Assembly: GCA_902774685.1 (NCBI GenBank)
Contig: CACYJH010000009.1
Span: forward strand, 1-48,011
Length of the DNA stretch: 48,011 nucleotides
Origin: an uncultured Methanobrevibacter sp.
Lineage (GTDB): Archaea > Methanobacteriota > Methanobacteria > Methanobacteriales > Methanobacteriaceae
Reading direction: 5' to 3'
The stretch's first letter is position 1; each line of letters opens with the position of its first letter. The notes beneath the pieces are model-generated. The model was not told the origin of the DNA, did not search any database, and saw only the letters and a program-made list of their open reading frames with translations. A program made the translations under genes and the position numbers. This document shows, piece after piece, positions 8,093 through 17,605 of this stretch.

Positions 8093-9871
8093 TCATTCCT
8101 CCTGGTCCTCTGAGTCAAATAATGTAGATTGTTCACTCTTTTTAGATTTTTGTTTTTTAGGTTTTTCATCATCTAAAAATGCTTCATCCAAATCGGATTC
8201 CTGAATTCTATCCTTACGGCTTGAATGTTCCTTATCCACAACATGACCGAATTCGTCAAGTTCTTCAAGCAAGGAATCTACATAATCTTCCTCTTCCACA
8301 TCTTCTTCTATTTTTTCTCCCATCAATTCTGCCAATGCTCTTCTTGTTACTTTAGCAAGAACTGGTTTGTAATCAGGAACACCAGTTTCAGCAAGTGATG
8401 CTGCCTCTTCAATGATGACAGGAACATAATCTTCAAATATCTTGGATCTCATTGCTTTTTCCTTTTCAGCCTTTTTAGATCTGATATGTCTTTGAAGTTT
8501 TCTTGCTATTTTCATGGTAGCCTGTCTGATTTCATGAACAATCTCAGGTTCTGGAGCAATACTTTGCTTACCAGTGGACAAGTAAGGAACTTGAGTAGAG
8601 ATGATGTTTACGAATAAGGTAAGTGGAGTGTTATCCAAGTCTCTAAGACCGTATCTTCTCCAATCGATGGATTTCAATGCTTCGGTAATTGCACAGCTTC
8701 CTGCATCAAAGGTCAATGGAACCCTGTTAGCAAATCTTAAAATTTCAGATTTTCTTTGCTCATTTACAATTCTACCTGCATCTCCACCGTAAGCTATACC
8801 TGCCTCTACAATAAATGCTACACCACCTTTATAAGTTACTGGACTTCTGGTGATTGTAGTAATGAATTCAGGTTTCAAGATCAATTTCATACCTTTTTCA
8901 ATTTGCTCTTCACCAATAGGAATAAGACCAGAGGTAGGTGGAGCCATGAATTTCATTTTTTCAAATGCTTCAACCATAGCTTCTGCTTCTGCCCAAGTCA
9001 TGCTTTTTGGACGTTTCTTCATGTCAATTCCAGTGAGCTCTTCAAGCTCTTTAATCTTCTTGGAAGACATTCTTGACAAATTGGTTGTCAACATACTTTT
9101 GAAGTTTCTCTTATCAGTGGTTTTAGCAATGTGAGTAATATCGTCAGCGGTAACACCTTTAGGGTGAGGCAATACTTCTTTAGGCAATACTGGAACAATT
9201 TCAGCTGCTCTTTTAAAGATGTATTTGTGTCCTTTAGGATCTCTAAAAGTAATCTTTGCATGTGGGTTAGCAATCATTGTTCTACGAATGTACTCAAATG
9301 CACCTTGTTCTGCCAAGGAGTAGGAAACCTCTTTAAAATGAAGTTGGATACAAACACCAGTGCTTTCTGGGGTGAAATGTTCGGTTTTGATAATATCCCC
9401 GACATTGTTTTTTACATCCATTTTAAATTCCATTTTGACCCCTTTAAGTTCACCATCCTCTTTCCAACCGGAAATTACATGGGTGGACTCACCAGTAGTC
9501 ATTTGAGATAGAAGTACACAACCACTACAACCTAAACCTTGTTGCCCTCTTGATTGGATATTTCTAAATTTGGAACCTGCAAACATCTGACAGTATACTT
9601 GAGTTACAAATTCCTCTGGAATACCTGGACCATTATCGGAATGTCTCAAAAGATAATGTTCCTTTCCAAGTTGCTTTAAATCAATTCTGATTTCTGGCAA
9701 TATACCTGCTTCCTCAGCAGCGTCAAAACTGTTTGTAATCAATTCGTGGAAAACAATAGTTAAAGATCTGATTTTACCAGAAAATCCTAACATCTGTTTA
9801 TTTTTTCTAAAGAACTCTGATGGAGTCAATTGGTCAAAATTCTCAAAGAGTTCTTGCGCTTGTTGAGACAA
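8093..9871 (-). CDS. top6B: DNA topoisomerase VI subunit B
   Basis: This 592-residue ATPase subunit drives strand passage. GHKL motifs are visible: Glu43 and Asn47 in [11 protein letters not shown], Asp79 in RHSDNGPGI, and the glycine-rich lid [11 protein letters not shown] (about 107-117). The middle H2TH and transducer regions follow. The C-terminal 60 residues are acidic and Lys-rich, ending LFDSEDQEE, and are likely disordered. The start is TTG at 9871, supported by AAGGAGG (complement of 9878-9884) six bases upstream; no ATG fits. It is cotranscribed with top6A. Confidence 0.97.
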   Translation of the reverse strand: MSQQAQELFENFDQLTPSEFFRKNKQMLGFSGKIRSLTIVFHELITNSFDAAEEAGILPEIRIDLKQLGKEHYLLRHSDNGPGIPEEFVTQVYCQMFAGSKFRNIQSRGQQGLGCSGCVLLSQMTTGESTHVISGWKEDGELKGVKMEFKMDVKNNVGDIIKTEHFTPESTGVCIQLHFKEVSYSLAEQGAFEYIRRTMIANPHAKITFRDPKGHKYIFKRAAEIVPVLPKEVLPHPKGVTADDITHIAKTTDKRNFKSMLTTNLSRMSSKKIKELEELTGIDMKKRPKSMTWAEAEAMVEAFEKMKFMAPPTSGLIPIGEEQIEKGMKLILKPEFITTITRSPVTYKGGVAFIVEAGIAYGGDAGRIVNEQRKSEILRFANRVPLTFDAGSCAITEALKSIDWRRYGLRDLDNTPLTLFVNIISTQVPYLSTGKQSIAPEPEIVHEIRQATMKIARKLQRHIRSKKAEKEKAMRSKIFEDYVPVIIEEAASLAETGVPDYKPVLAKVTRRALAELMGEKIEEDVEEEDYVDSLLEELDEFGHVVDKEHSSRKDRIQESDLDEAFLDDEKPKKQKSKKSEQSTLFDSEDQEE

Positions 9872-10615
9872 ATAAAACCTCCTTCACATAATTTTTAATT
9901 AATTTGAATTAACTAAAATATCGATTGCAATAAATTAAAAAAAAAATAAAATTTATTGAAATCCTATTTAAAAAATTCCCATAAAAAAATTTCAAATTCC
10001 CATTAAATTGTACAAATGAAAAATTTCTAAATGGTAATGTATTCATAAAATTTTGAAAATTTAATAAAAACCATCATATTAAAATGAAATTTTTATTAAA
10101 ATTAAACAAAAAATATTTTTTAGGAAAATTTTTGTATAAATATGAAAAAATTACTAAAATTTTAGACAAAGTAATAATATGATTATTACAAAAATGTATC
10201 AAAACTATAGTAAATATATCACTATATATACATATGTAATTGAAAGTATATAAAAGTTTTTAATAACTATAAAAATTTTGATAAAAAATATATCACATAG
10301 CCTAAAAAATTAAGCAAAATATAATTAAATTACATACCACTAAAAAATATCATTAAAAAATATCATACCATACATATATCTTTAATGAAAAATAACAATT
10401 AATTAAGAAAATTGATTCGAAGCAATAAAAACAATATCAATTTGTAAAAAAATTTTTAATGAGAAAATAATTATTGGAAAATAAACATCAAGAAAAAATT
10501 AGAAATGAAAAAAAGTAGAAAAAATTAAAAAAATAAAAAATAAAAAATAAAAAAATGAATTGAAGATATTAAGAACAAAAATATAAAAATATGAAAAAAG
10601 GGTAAAAGAGAAATT
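9872..10615. other. 744-base AT-rich gap without a recognisable gene
   Basis: The only functional element I can support is the top6B SD site and, presumably, its promoter near 9900-9960. No ORF with an SD site, tRNA or GC-rich RNA is seen. A perfect 8-base inverted repeat GTAATAAT-ATG-ATTATTAC lies at 10171-10189, and short direct repeats of AAAAAATATCAT lie near 10345-10372. T tracts on the minus strand near 10500-10560 would terminate the KH-gene transcript. Confidence 0.5.
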
Positions 10616-11215
10616 CTAATCCAAGTCATCACGGAATTGAATTTCGTCTCTTTCTATTCCGACAACTTCTTTGAATTCTTTCATCTTACGTTCATTTTTC
10701 TTATTTTCTAAAAATGCATAGACTGATTTATGTCTTGATCCATTAAGAATCATTTCAACTGCTTCCTTAGCTACCATAACATTTGGGAGTTCACCAATCA
10801 AGGAAACGGTTTTACCATAAATAGCCATATCCACTTCAGCCATATCTACAATTATTTCTCTGGTTTTTCCATCTTTTCCAATGATTCTTCCTTTATATCT
10901 TGCCATTGCCTTTTTGGATTTTCCAACATATAAAGGCAATTTGATTATTTCCAAATAAGTATCATCTTTATTTAATTTTAATGCTACACGAGGATTGAAA
11001 CCACGTGCAATAGCTTTTACAATATGATTTGCTTTCCATACACCAAGAGGATCTTCCATATTTTCATTAGGATAAATAGCTACGGTACATTCCTCACTAT
11101 CAATATCTAAATGAGTATTAGTTGCATTTTCAATTAATTGTTTGGTTTCTCCTTTTGTTCCAATTAAAGCACCTACTCTATCTGCAGGAACTCTAAGATA
11201 ATCAGTTTCCGGCAA
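10616..11215 (-). CDS. KH-domain RNA-binding protein, archaeal Dim2/Pno1 type
   Basis: About 199 residues with two KH domains: the first near residues 3-70 ([21 protein letters not shown]), the second with [20 protein letters not shown] around 125-150. Archaeal homologues of Dim2/Pno1 bind the 3' end of 16S rRNA during small-subunit maturation and contact aIF2-alpha. The start chosen is TTG at 11215 because GAGGTGA lies five bases upstream; a GTG at 11224 would overlap the SD sequence. Its neighbours RIO1 and aIF1A are both small-subunit maturation or initiation proteins, which supports the role. Confidence 0.9.
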   Translation of the reverse strand: MPETDYLRVPADRVGALIGTKGETKQLIENATNTHLDIDSEECTVAIYPNENMEDPLGVWKANHIVKAIARGFNPRVALKLNKDDTYLEIIKLPLYVGKSKKAMARYKGRIIGKDGKTREIIVDMAEVDMAIYGKTVSLIGELPNVMVAKEAVEMILNGSRHKSVYAFLENKKNERKMKEFKEVVGIERDEIQFRDDLD

Positions 11216-11449
11216 TTTATTCACCTCTTTGATTTATTTTATAAAATTCACAATTATATATTAAATATTTAAATTAAATTTAATAAATATTTTGTTAAAA
11301 TTAAAAAACACTCCTATGGAAACCTTATTGGAACTATAAAAATATTTATTTAATATTTATAAAAAATAGATTTCCTAAGAGCATTTGAAAACTAATATTT
11401 TTAAAAAATTCCATCTGAGAATTGTTTAATGATACAATTTCTCAGAAAA

Positions 11450-12370
11450 TTACTCTCTTATCAAACGATTGGTCAAGTCTTCTATTGAAGTGTCAACACC
11501 CATCTTGGAAAATTCAAAGCTGATGTTCTTGATGTCTCTCTCAAGTAGTTCATTAGCAATTATATGGTCCCTTACAACAGATTGGGAAACATCAATGATT
11601 ACAGGCTCCTCATCATAATTCAAAATATTGTAAGTTGACAAGTCACCATGAATCAGATTAGCCTTGTTTATGAATTTATCCATTTGGTCCACTAATTTTT
11701 CATAGAAGTCATTAGGGTCTTGAGGTGGGAGATTCTTAACGGTTGGCGCAGGGTTTCCATCTTCATCACCAATGAATTCAATTATCAAAACATTGCTTAA
11801 GCTTGTAATTGCTTCTGGAACGTATACGCCTGCATCCTTAAGTCTTGTCAAATTCCTAAATTCCTTATTTACCCAATTATTGATTAGTTGTCTTTTATTG
11901 CTTGATCTAACATTAAAACGAGGGTCACCAGCAATGTAATACTGCATTTTCTTAAAGTCTGAGGTTGCAATCCTATAAATCTTAACGGCAACTATAGAAC
12001 CGTCATCCTTAATTCCCTTCAATACATTAGCTTCCTTACCGGTACTTATAGCCCCATTCAATACATCCAAATGACCTTGATTGGCTAATTTATAAAGCAC
12101 CTGCAATGTTGCCTTGTCAAAGATTTCGCTGGATACCTTCCTATCATCAGAATCTTTTATTCTTTTTTGTGAAATCAATTTTTGAACTTCTGCATCAGCT
12201 TTTGCTACTCTTGGATTGACATTCATATCTTTTCCATCAGATTCGACATCCATGGAATCATCTTCCAATAAATCATCTTCTAAGAAGCCGTCCTCTGAGA
12301 AATCATCCTCTAAGAAGTCATCTTCAATAAGTTCAACATCAGCATCAGTTAGTTTTGGATTCTTTTGCAT
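11450..12370 (-). CDS. rio1: RIO1-type serine protein kinase
   Basis: This 306-residue atypical kinase acts in late small ribosomal subunit maturation. Seen are the ATP loop STGKEANVLKG (109-119), Lys130 in VAVKIYR, catalytic Asp243 in HGDLSTYNIL and the metal-binding Asp260 in IIDVSQSV. The kinase core begins near residue 78. Residues 14-45 are a strongly acidic tail made of repeated EDDFL/EDDLL-like units, unlike the short N-termini I expect in archaeal RIO1. The ATG at 12370 has GGTG five bases upstream. It lies between aIF1A and the KH protein. Confidence 0.95.
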   Translation of the reverse strand: MQKNPKLTDADVELIEDDFLEDDFSEDGFLEDDLLEDDSMDVESDGKDMNVNPRVAKADAEVQKLISQKRIKDSDDRKVSSEIFDKATLQVLYKLANQGHLDVLNGAISTGKEANVLKGIKDDGSIVAVKIYRIATSDFKKMQYYIAGDPRFNVRSSNKRQLINNWVNKEFRNLTRLKDAGVYVPEAITSLSNVLIIEFIGDEDGNPAPTVKNLPPQDPNDFYEKLVDQMDKFINKANLIHGDLSTYNILNYDEEPVIIDVSQSVVRDHIIANELLERDIKNISFEFSKMGVDTSIEDLTNRLIRE

Positions 12371-12552
12371 AAAAACACCGTTTTAAAATTAGAATTTAAC
12401 TAAAAAAAGTTTCAAGAATTAAAGTATAAAAAAAGTAAAATAGAATAAGAAAGCAAAGGTAAATTTTTATTATAGAATTTATTAAAAATTTTTTATTATA
12501 AATTTATATTGAATAAAAAAATAAAAAAAGTAAATCTGATGATTTACCTAAT

Positions 12553-12858
12553 TTACATAGTTAAATAACCTTTTCTTTCAAGCCAATTGGATTCAGTTCT
12601 TGTGTATCTCCAAATAACATCTGCTTTTTGATCGGATTGGAAATCCCAAGGTTTTACAAGAACTACATCACCTTCACGTATCCAAATTCTCTTTTTCATT
12701 TTACCGGGAATACGTGTCATTCTAATATTACCATCAGCACATCTAACTTTAATTTTTCCATGTCCCATAATTTGCTCTACAACTCCAGGAATCTCACCTT
12801 TTTTTGGAGTACGAACTCTTCTATATTCTTGTTGTTGATTATTTTGCGGTTTACTCAA
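12553..12858 (-). CDS. eif1A: Translation initiation factor aIF1A
   Basis: The 101-residue S1/OB-fold factor binds the A site of the small subunit and helps start-codon selection. Conserved segments are EYRRVRTPKKGEIPGVV, ADGNIRMTRIPGKMKKR and IREGDVVLVKPWD. I place the start at TTG 12858 because AGGAAGTG lies about five bases upstream and the protein then begins MSKPQNN and has the usual archaeal length of about 100. A longer frame from TTG at 12903 would add 15 residues with no similarity and no SD site. Confidence 0.94.
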   Translation of the reverse strand: MSKPQNNQQQEYRRVRTPKKGEIPGVVEQIMGHGKIKVRCADGNIRMTRIPGKMKKRIWIREGDVVLVKPWDFQSDQKADVIWRYTRTESNWLERKGYLTM

Positions 12859-13238
12859 AAATTCACTTCCTACACATTCTCCAAAATTATAATAATACGT
12901 CAATTTGAAATAATTAATAAATTAATATCAGATTAAACAATTAGAATAAATATTTTTAAATTTTCATATTATTCATTAAATTAAATAAAAAAATATTGTT
13001 TAAAGCAAAGTTAATAATTTATTATTATATATTATATATTTCTTAATATAAATACTAACAAGATAATTTATAAAGATTTCCCTTTTTTTAAAAAAATTTT
13101 ACAAAAATACTACAAAAATACATAATATAAAATATATAAAATTACAAATAGTAAACATATTAATATTGATGAAAAAATTAATTAAAAAATTAATTAAAAA
13201 AGTTATTAAAAAATTAATGAAAATTATAAGGTCATACA
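12859..13238. other. Divergent promoter region between aIF1A and moeA
   Basis: The region is nearly pure A/T. Several TATA-like stretches (for example around 13025-13045 and 13120-13140) could serve either gene, and I cannot assign them. From about 13170 to 13220 a unit close to AAAAAATTAATT recurs four times just before the moeA SD site. Confidence 0.45.
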
Positions 13239-14483
13239 ATGGGTGTAGAATTTTTAAAGATTAAAGAAGTGGATGAAGCAAAGGAAATCATTAATGAAAA
13301 ATTTGATGAGCTCTATACTCCACAATCTGAAATTATAGACATTTCACAGAGCAACAATAGAATCACATTTAGCAAAATTGAAAGTAAAATTGATTTTCCA
13401 CCATTTAACAGGTCATTGAAAGATGGATTTGCAATTAAAGCTGAAGACAGTTATGGTGTAAATGAAGAAAATCCAAAAAAGCTTAAGGTCATTGACTTTT
13501 TAGAAGCGGGATCATTTACCGACAAGACTGTAGAACTTGGAAAATGTGTGGAAATAAGCACTGGAGCACCTATGCCAAATGGTGCTGATGCTGTTGTCAT
13601 GGTTGAATTCTGCAATAAGCCAGAAGATAACGATGAGCTTGAAGAAGATGAGATTGAAATATTGACAAGCGTCACTCCTACTCAAGACATTGGCCAAAAG
13701 GGTTCTGATGTGAAGGAAGGACAAACAATACTTGAAGAAAACATCCTTCTTAACCCTCCTAAGATAGGAGTGATAGCTGCACAAGGAATAGATACTGTTG
13801 AAGTCTACAAAAAGCCTAAAGTGGGAATCATTTCAACTGGAAACGAATTGCTGACAAATCAGGAAGAGTTGAAACCTGGAAAAATATATGATGTCAACAG
13901 CGAAATGATAAAGGCAGCAACAGACAATTGCGGTGCAGATGGAAAATGCTTAGGTATTGTAAAGGATGTATATGATGACTTGAAAACAAAGATTCAGGAA
14001 TCATTAAAAGAATGTGACATTCTCTTATGTTCAGGAGGAACATCTGCAGGTGTTGGAGATAATATCAGACATATTCTAGATGAACTTGGAGAAGTTTATA
14101 TTCATGGAATCACTGTCCAACCTGGAAAACCAACCATTCTCGGAGTTGTTGATGGCAAAATAGTTATCGGACTTCCAGGAAATCCGGTATCTGCAATTGT
14201 AATATTCAATGTATTTGTTGCACCAGCAATCAAAAAGTTAGCTGGATTTAAAGATGAAGAGGAATCCAAAACAATTAAAGGAACATTAGCAAGAAGAATC
14301 CATTCTCCTATTGGAAGAATGCAATATCAATTGGTCAGAGTTGAAGGGGATACCGTTTATCCAATATTTAAAGACTCTGGAGCAATATTCTCCCTTGCAA
14401 GTGCTGCAGGATATACAAAAGTTTCTAAACAGACAGAATTGCTTGAAGAAGGTGAAGAGGTAGAGGTTATTTTGTTTAACTAA
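13239..14483 (+). CDS. moeA: Molybdopterin molybdotransferase MoeA
   Basis: This 414-residue enzyme inserts molybdate or tungstate into adenylylated molybdopterin. Recognisable parts are PPFNRSLKDGFAIKAED (about 49-65), STGAPMPNGADAVVMVE (about 106-122), VGIISTGNELL (about 195-205), the MoCF motif LLCSGGTSAGVGDN (about 260-273) and GLPGNPVSA (about 309-317). The C-terminal domain IV completes the usual architecture. The cofactor serves formylmethanofuran and formate dehydrogenases in methanogens. The ATG at 13239 has AAGGT seven bases upstream. Many methanogens carry two moeA copies; whether this is the only one cannot be seen. Confidence 0.95.
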   Translation: MGVEFLKIKEVDEAKEIINEKFDELYTPQSEIIDISQSNNRITFSKIESKIDFPPFNRSLKDGFAIKAEDSYGVNEENPKKLKVIDFLEAGSFTDKTVELGKCVEISTGAPMPNGADAVVMVEFCNKPEDNDELEEDEIEILTSVTPTQDIGQKGSDVKEGQTILEENILLNPPKIGVIAAQGIDTVEVYKKPKVGIISTGNELLTNQEELKPGKIYDVNSEMIKAATDNCGADGKCLGIVKDVYDDLKTKIQESLKECDILLCSGGTSAGVGDNIRHILDELGEVYIHGITVQPGKPTILGVVDGKIVIGLPGNPVSAIVIFNVFVAPAIKKLAGFKDEEESKTIKGTLARRIHSPIGRMQYQLVRVEGDTVYPIFKDSGAIFSLASAAGYTKVSKQTELLEEGEEVEVILFN

Positions 14484-14580
14484 TTACCTTAAACAGTATC
14501 TTAAACACTATGCTCAAAGTATAACTATAATAAAAAATTTAATAGATTAAAAAGATATTATTTAATATTTAGGTGTAAAC

Positions 14581-15051
14581 ATGGAAATCAAAGAAAAAAC
14601 AATTGAAGACCAAAAAGTAGCGATTATGAATTATAAAGGATCATTAAATGATATGGAAGTTTTAATCGGTAAATTAAGCGGTTGGTTAGAAGTTGAGGAA
14701 ATTGAAACCGCTGGAAAATTATTTGCAATATTCTACAATAATCCAAGAACTGTAAAGGAAAATGAAGTTGTCTATGACGTTGGAATTCCTATCAACCCAG
14801 AATTAGACCCTGATGAAACTGAAGAAATAAGAATAGTAACCCTTATTGAACACACAGTCTTATCCGCTATCCATAATGGAAGCATGGACAATATTCAGGA
14901 AACCTATAATACAATGGCTGAATACTCCATTGAAAACAAATATGACATTATCGGATCCCCTAAGGAAATTTACATTAAAAACAAATATGAAGTTGAAGAT
15001 GAGAATGATATGGTAACTGAAATCCAATTGCCGGTTATCAAAATGGGATAA
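14581..15051 (+). CDS. GyrI-like small-molecule-binding protein
   Basis: The 156-residue protein has the GyrI/SOUL-like effector-binding layout: an opening strand VAIMNYKGSLNDMEV, a middle strand KLFAIFYNNP, then DVGIPINPELD and TLIEHTVLSAIHNGSMDNI, and a final strand KEIYIKNKYEVEDENDM. The conserved Glu-like position seen in AraC/BmrR effector domains is approximated by the C-terminal YIKNKYEVE. There is no DNA-binding domain, so it is a stand-alone binding domain of unknown ligand. AGGTG lies six bases before the ATG. It is followed after 43 bases by the Lys-rich protein on the same strand. Confidence 0.78.
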   Translation: MEIKEKTIEDQKVAIMNYKGSLNDMEVLIGKLSGWLEVEEIETAGKLFAIFYNNPRTVKENEVVYDVGIPINPELDPDETEEIRIVTLIEHTVLSAIHNGSMDNIQETYNTMAEYSIENKYDIIGSPKEIYIKNKYEVEDENDMVTEIQLPVIKMG

Positions 15052-15094
15052 TCATATCCCACCATTATTTTATTCATCTAAAAGAGGTGGAATT

Positions 15095-15403
15095 ATGGCA
15101 AAAGAAGATTCTAAAAATAAAAAAAGATTATCTAAAAGAGAACAAGAGAAAAAACTTAATGAAAAAGTGGATAAGATAATAGAAAAAAACTTTGCAGACT
15201 TTTCATCCCAAGATGAACTAGAAAATTTCATTCAAGGTGCCTTTGAATTGAAAACTTCCAAATTCAATAATAATCTAAAGCAAAAAGAAAAGGAAATCAA
15301 TAAAAAAGTCTCAAAAGCATATAAAACAGACACTAAAAGAATGGATAGAAAAATAAAAGAAATGGATAAAAAAATCAATGCAAGATTTAAAAATATTGTA
15401 TAA
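15095..15403 (+). CDS. Small Lys-rich coiled-coil protein, unknown
   Basis: I do not recognise a family. The 102-residue product is rich in Lys and Glu with no Cys and few aromatic residues. Two charged helical stretches are apparent: residues 1-30 (KKRLSKREQEKKLNEKV) and 50-102 (KQKEKEINKKV and RKIKEMDKKINARFKNIV), with hydrophobic residues spaced to allow coiled coil. The net charge is strongly positive, so nucleic-acid contact is possible but not shown. GAGGTGG lies five bases before the ATG, a strong SD site, so translation is likely. It converges with the pmbA gene. Confidence 0.7.
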   Translation: MAKEDSKNKKRLSKREQEKKLNEKVDKIIEKNFADFSSQDELENFIQGAFELKTSKFNNNLKQKEKEINKKVSKAYKTDTKRMDRKIKEMDKKINARFKNIV

Positions 15404-15460
15404 AAAGAGTATAAAAAATTAATGAAAAATCAATTAGTGATTAAAAAAATAATTAATTTT

Positions 15461-15480
15461 GGTGGGACTAGTTACCCACC
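15461..15480 (-). terminator. Terminator of the pmbA-like gene
   Basis: GGTGGG (15461-15466) and CCCACC (15475-15480) pair around an 8-base loop that contains the stop codon of the minus-strand gene (15468-15470). T-rich DNA with a T7 run follows on the minus strand. Confidence 0.6.
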
Positions 15481-16772
15481 ACTCTGACATCATGCAAAAG
15501 CAATTTAGGAACAATGAAAGATCCTCTTTGCTTTACCTCATCACCTACAGCTACAGAATCACCAAGCAAATCATAGATATTACCAGATATCATAGCTTTT
15601 TTAATAGGTTTCTTATCACCCTTTTCAATTAAGAATGAATTGCTTGCCTCAACTGAAAAATCACCAGTGATTGGGTTTGCAGTATGTGCTCCCAAAACAT
15701 CAGTAACTAAAAATGCATCATTTATTTCAGATTCCAACGCATGTTCCTTGAAATCAAAAATGATATTTGAACCGCTTACTGAAGGAGTTCCTGCATATGA
15801 ACCTCTGAATCCGTTTGAAGTGCTTTTCACTCCATCCTTATTTGCATTGTAGATGTCATATAAATATCCTTTAAGAACACCATCTTGAACTAAAGTGGTT
15901 CTTCTGGAAGCAGTACCCTCATCATCAGTGACGCCAGAGTTCAAACCGCCATCGTAAGTCCCATCATCAAAAATAGAAAGACCTTCAGTGACTATCTTTT
16001 CTCCAATTTTGCCAACAAGCCTTGATCTTCCTCTTTGGACATTTTCGGAACTGAATCCACTCATGAATGTTGAAAGCAAGCCTGTCACTGCATGATAATC
16101 CAATATTACATCTTTATCCGCGGTTTCAATATGTTGTCCTCCTAAAGAGGATTTTGCCAAATCACAAAGGTCTTCAGCTAATTTGATCCCATCCAAATCA
16201 TAAAGACATGAAGAAGTTGAATCATAAGCAGTTGCCAAATCACCATCTTTTAGAGCATTTATGGAAACTCCCAATGCAAAGCCAGTGGATTTATCATAAG
16301 CTTCAACACCATTGGAATTTACAATCAGCACTTCACCTTCAGCTGCTGAAAATCCTCCAGAAGTGGTTTGGCATCCATTGTCTTCAATGCAGTTCAATAT
16401 GGATTTTAGGGAATCTGTAAGTTCATCCAAATCAAGGTCTCTGAATTTCTTATCAAAGGTTCCGTTGATCTTTGGCAATTTTTCCACTTCAGCAAAAGAG
16501 AAATTTTCATCTGCAGAATTGAGTTTGGAATTCAAGTAAGCATTCTCACAAGTCTTTGCAATCTCACCCATATCTGAAGTGAAAGCAAAACCTACCTTTC
16601 CATCCTTAATGACTCTTACACCAATTCCTAAATTGATTTCTTCCTTTGCAAAATTCAAATCTGTCTTTTGAGAATCCAATTGGAGCAATTCACTGCTATC
16701 CAAAAAGATCTCATAATCATCAGAATATTTTGAAACTTCTCTTTTTGCTTCTTCCGCTAATTCATATAACAT
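15468..16772 (-). CDS. pmbA: TldD/PmbA-family protein, TldE (PmbA) type
   Basis: This 434-residue protein is the non-catalytic-type partner of the TldD/TldE protease pair. Characteristic segments are GIGVRVIKDGKVGFAFTS (about 50-67), a QRGRS motif near 255-260, DEGTASRRTTLVQDGVLKGYLYD (shown in parts: GTASRRTTLVQ, GVLKGYLYD; about 290-312) and NPITGDFSVEASNSFLIE-like text near 376-395. The HExxxH motif of TldD is absent; the aligned place reads DYHAVTGLLS, so this is the PmbA/TldE kind. I place the start at ATG 16772 with TGTGATA upstream; the frame extends further without an SD site. TldD must be elsewhere. Confidence 0.9.
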   Translation of the reverse strand: MLYELAEEAKREVSKYSDDYEIFLDSSELLQLDSQKTDLNFAKEEINLGIGVRVIKDGKVGFAFTSDMGEIAKTCENAYLNSKLNSADENFSFAEVEKLPKINGTFDKKFRDLDLDELTDSLKSILNCIEDNGCQTTSGGFSAAEGEVLIVNSNGVEAYDKSTGFALGVSINALKDGDLATAYDSTSSCLYDLDGIKLAEDLCDLAKSSLGGQHIETADKDVILDYHAVTGLLSTFMSGFSSENVQRGRSRLVGKIGEKIVTEGLSIFDDGTYDGGLNSGVTDDEGTASRRTTLVQDGVLKGYLYDIYNANKDGVKSTSNGFRGSYAGTPSVSGSNIIFDFKEHALESEINDAFLVTDVLGAHTANPITGDFSVEASNSFLIEKGDKKPIKKAMISGNIYDLLGDSVAVGDEVKQRGSFIVPKLLLHDVRVVGN

Positions 16773-16863
16773 ATTATCACACAATAAAGGACATAAAATA
16801 ATATTTATAAAGCATAAATTCATCAATTGGTTAAACAATAATAATTAAACAATAATAATTCAA

Positions 16864-17568
16864 TTAATCTTGGTTAAAAACAAACTTGTCAATAGCTTCA
16901 GCCACTCCATCACCGTACTTGTTCTCACAGACATAATCTGCTATTTCCTTTAGCTCATCACAGGCATTAGCAACTGCAACCTTGAATCCTCCAGCACGGA
17001 GGAAATCAATATCGTTTTCACTGTCACCTATGCACATGATATTCTCAATATTGTAATCTAAAAGTTCAGCCAACTCTGCAAGACCAATTCCCTTATCAAT
17101 TTCAGGATCAGTCAAGTGAAGCGCAAAACCGCTATCATAAACTTTTACATCAAAGTCTTTCAATAATTCTTTTAGAGGGTTTGAGTCCATATTCTTATAG
17201 AAACAAATTTCAGAAACCCTTGCATCAGAATCCTCCACAATCTTAAATGGAATGTCCTTGCCGAATTTTTCAAGCAGAAAATCATAAGCCTTTTGGGCTT
17301 TGGAGATATCACCTAAAACAATTACCTTATTGTCATTATATCCATCCTGATAAATGACTCCTCCATTTTCACAAACCAAACCTCCAGTAGTTCCAACAAG
17401 TGTAGCTACCGCATAAGCAAAGTGAGAAATGTTTCCAGTTGCGATGATTACTGGAATCCCTGCATCTTCAGCTTTACGAAGAGCATCCAATGCACTATGA
17501 CAAACCCTTCTTCTGCCATCTGTAATTGTTCCGTCAACATCTACAGCTATTGCATCTATTTTTACCAT
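16864..17568 (-). CDS. Phosphoglycolate phosphatase, archaeal HAD type
   Basis: This 234-residue HAD hydrolase (Cof/type IIB cap) removes phosphate from 2-phosphoglycolate or similar small phosphoesters. The nucleophile and acid are Asp10 and Asp12 in AVDVDGTITDG; motif II is IIATGN (about 44); motif IV is CIGDSENDIDFL (about 180). The length fits the archaeal PGP family. The start is ATG 17568 with GGGGTTTT upstream; a longer frame would add ten residues that overlap the SD site. It begins 37 bases after the hypD stop codon, so the two are probably cotranscribed. Confidence 0.9.
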   Translation of the reverse strand: MVKIDAIAVDVDGTITDGRRRVCHSALDALRKAEDAGIPVIIATGNISHFAYAVATLVGTTGGLVCENGGVIYQDGYNDNKVIVLGDISKAQKAYDFLLEKFGKDIPFKIVEDSDARVSEICFYKNMDSNPLKELLKDFDVKVYDSGFALHLTDPEIDKGIGLAELAELLDYNIENIMCIGDSENDIDFLRAGGFKVAVANACDELKEIADYVCENKYGDGVAEAIDKFVFNQD

Positions 17569-17605
17569 ATTAAAACCCCATAGAATCCGTTTTAACACAA
17601 TTCAC

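Noticed and set aside
8756..9511. Plus-strand ORFs opposite top6B
   Set aside because: They lack SD sites, are Cys/Phe-rich in the way of antisense shadows, and lie entirely within a well-supported gene.
9872..10615. tRNA, snoRNA or small gene in the long gap
   Set aside because: No GC-rich stem, C/D box pair or SD-led ORF could be found by eye.
15468..16838. Longer start of the pmbA-like gene at 16838
   Set aside because: The added 22 residues are hydrophobic and not conserved in the family, while TGTGATA precedes ATG 16772.
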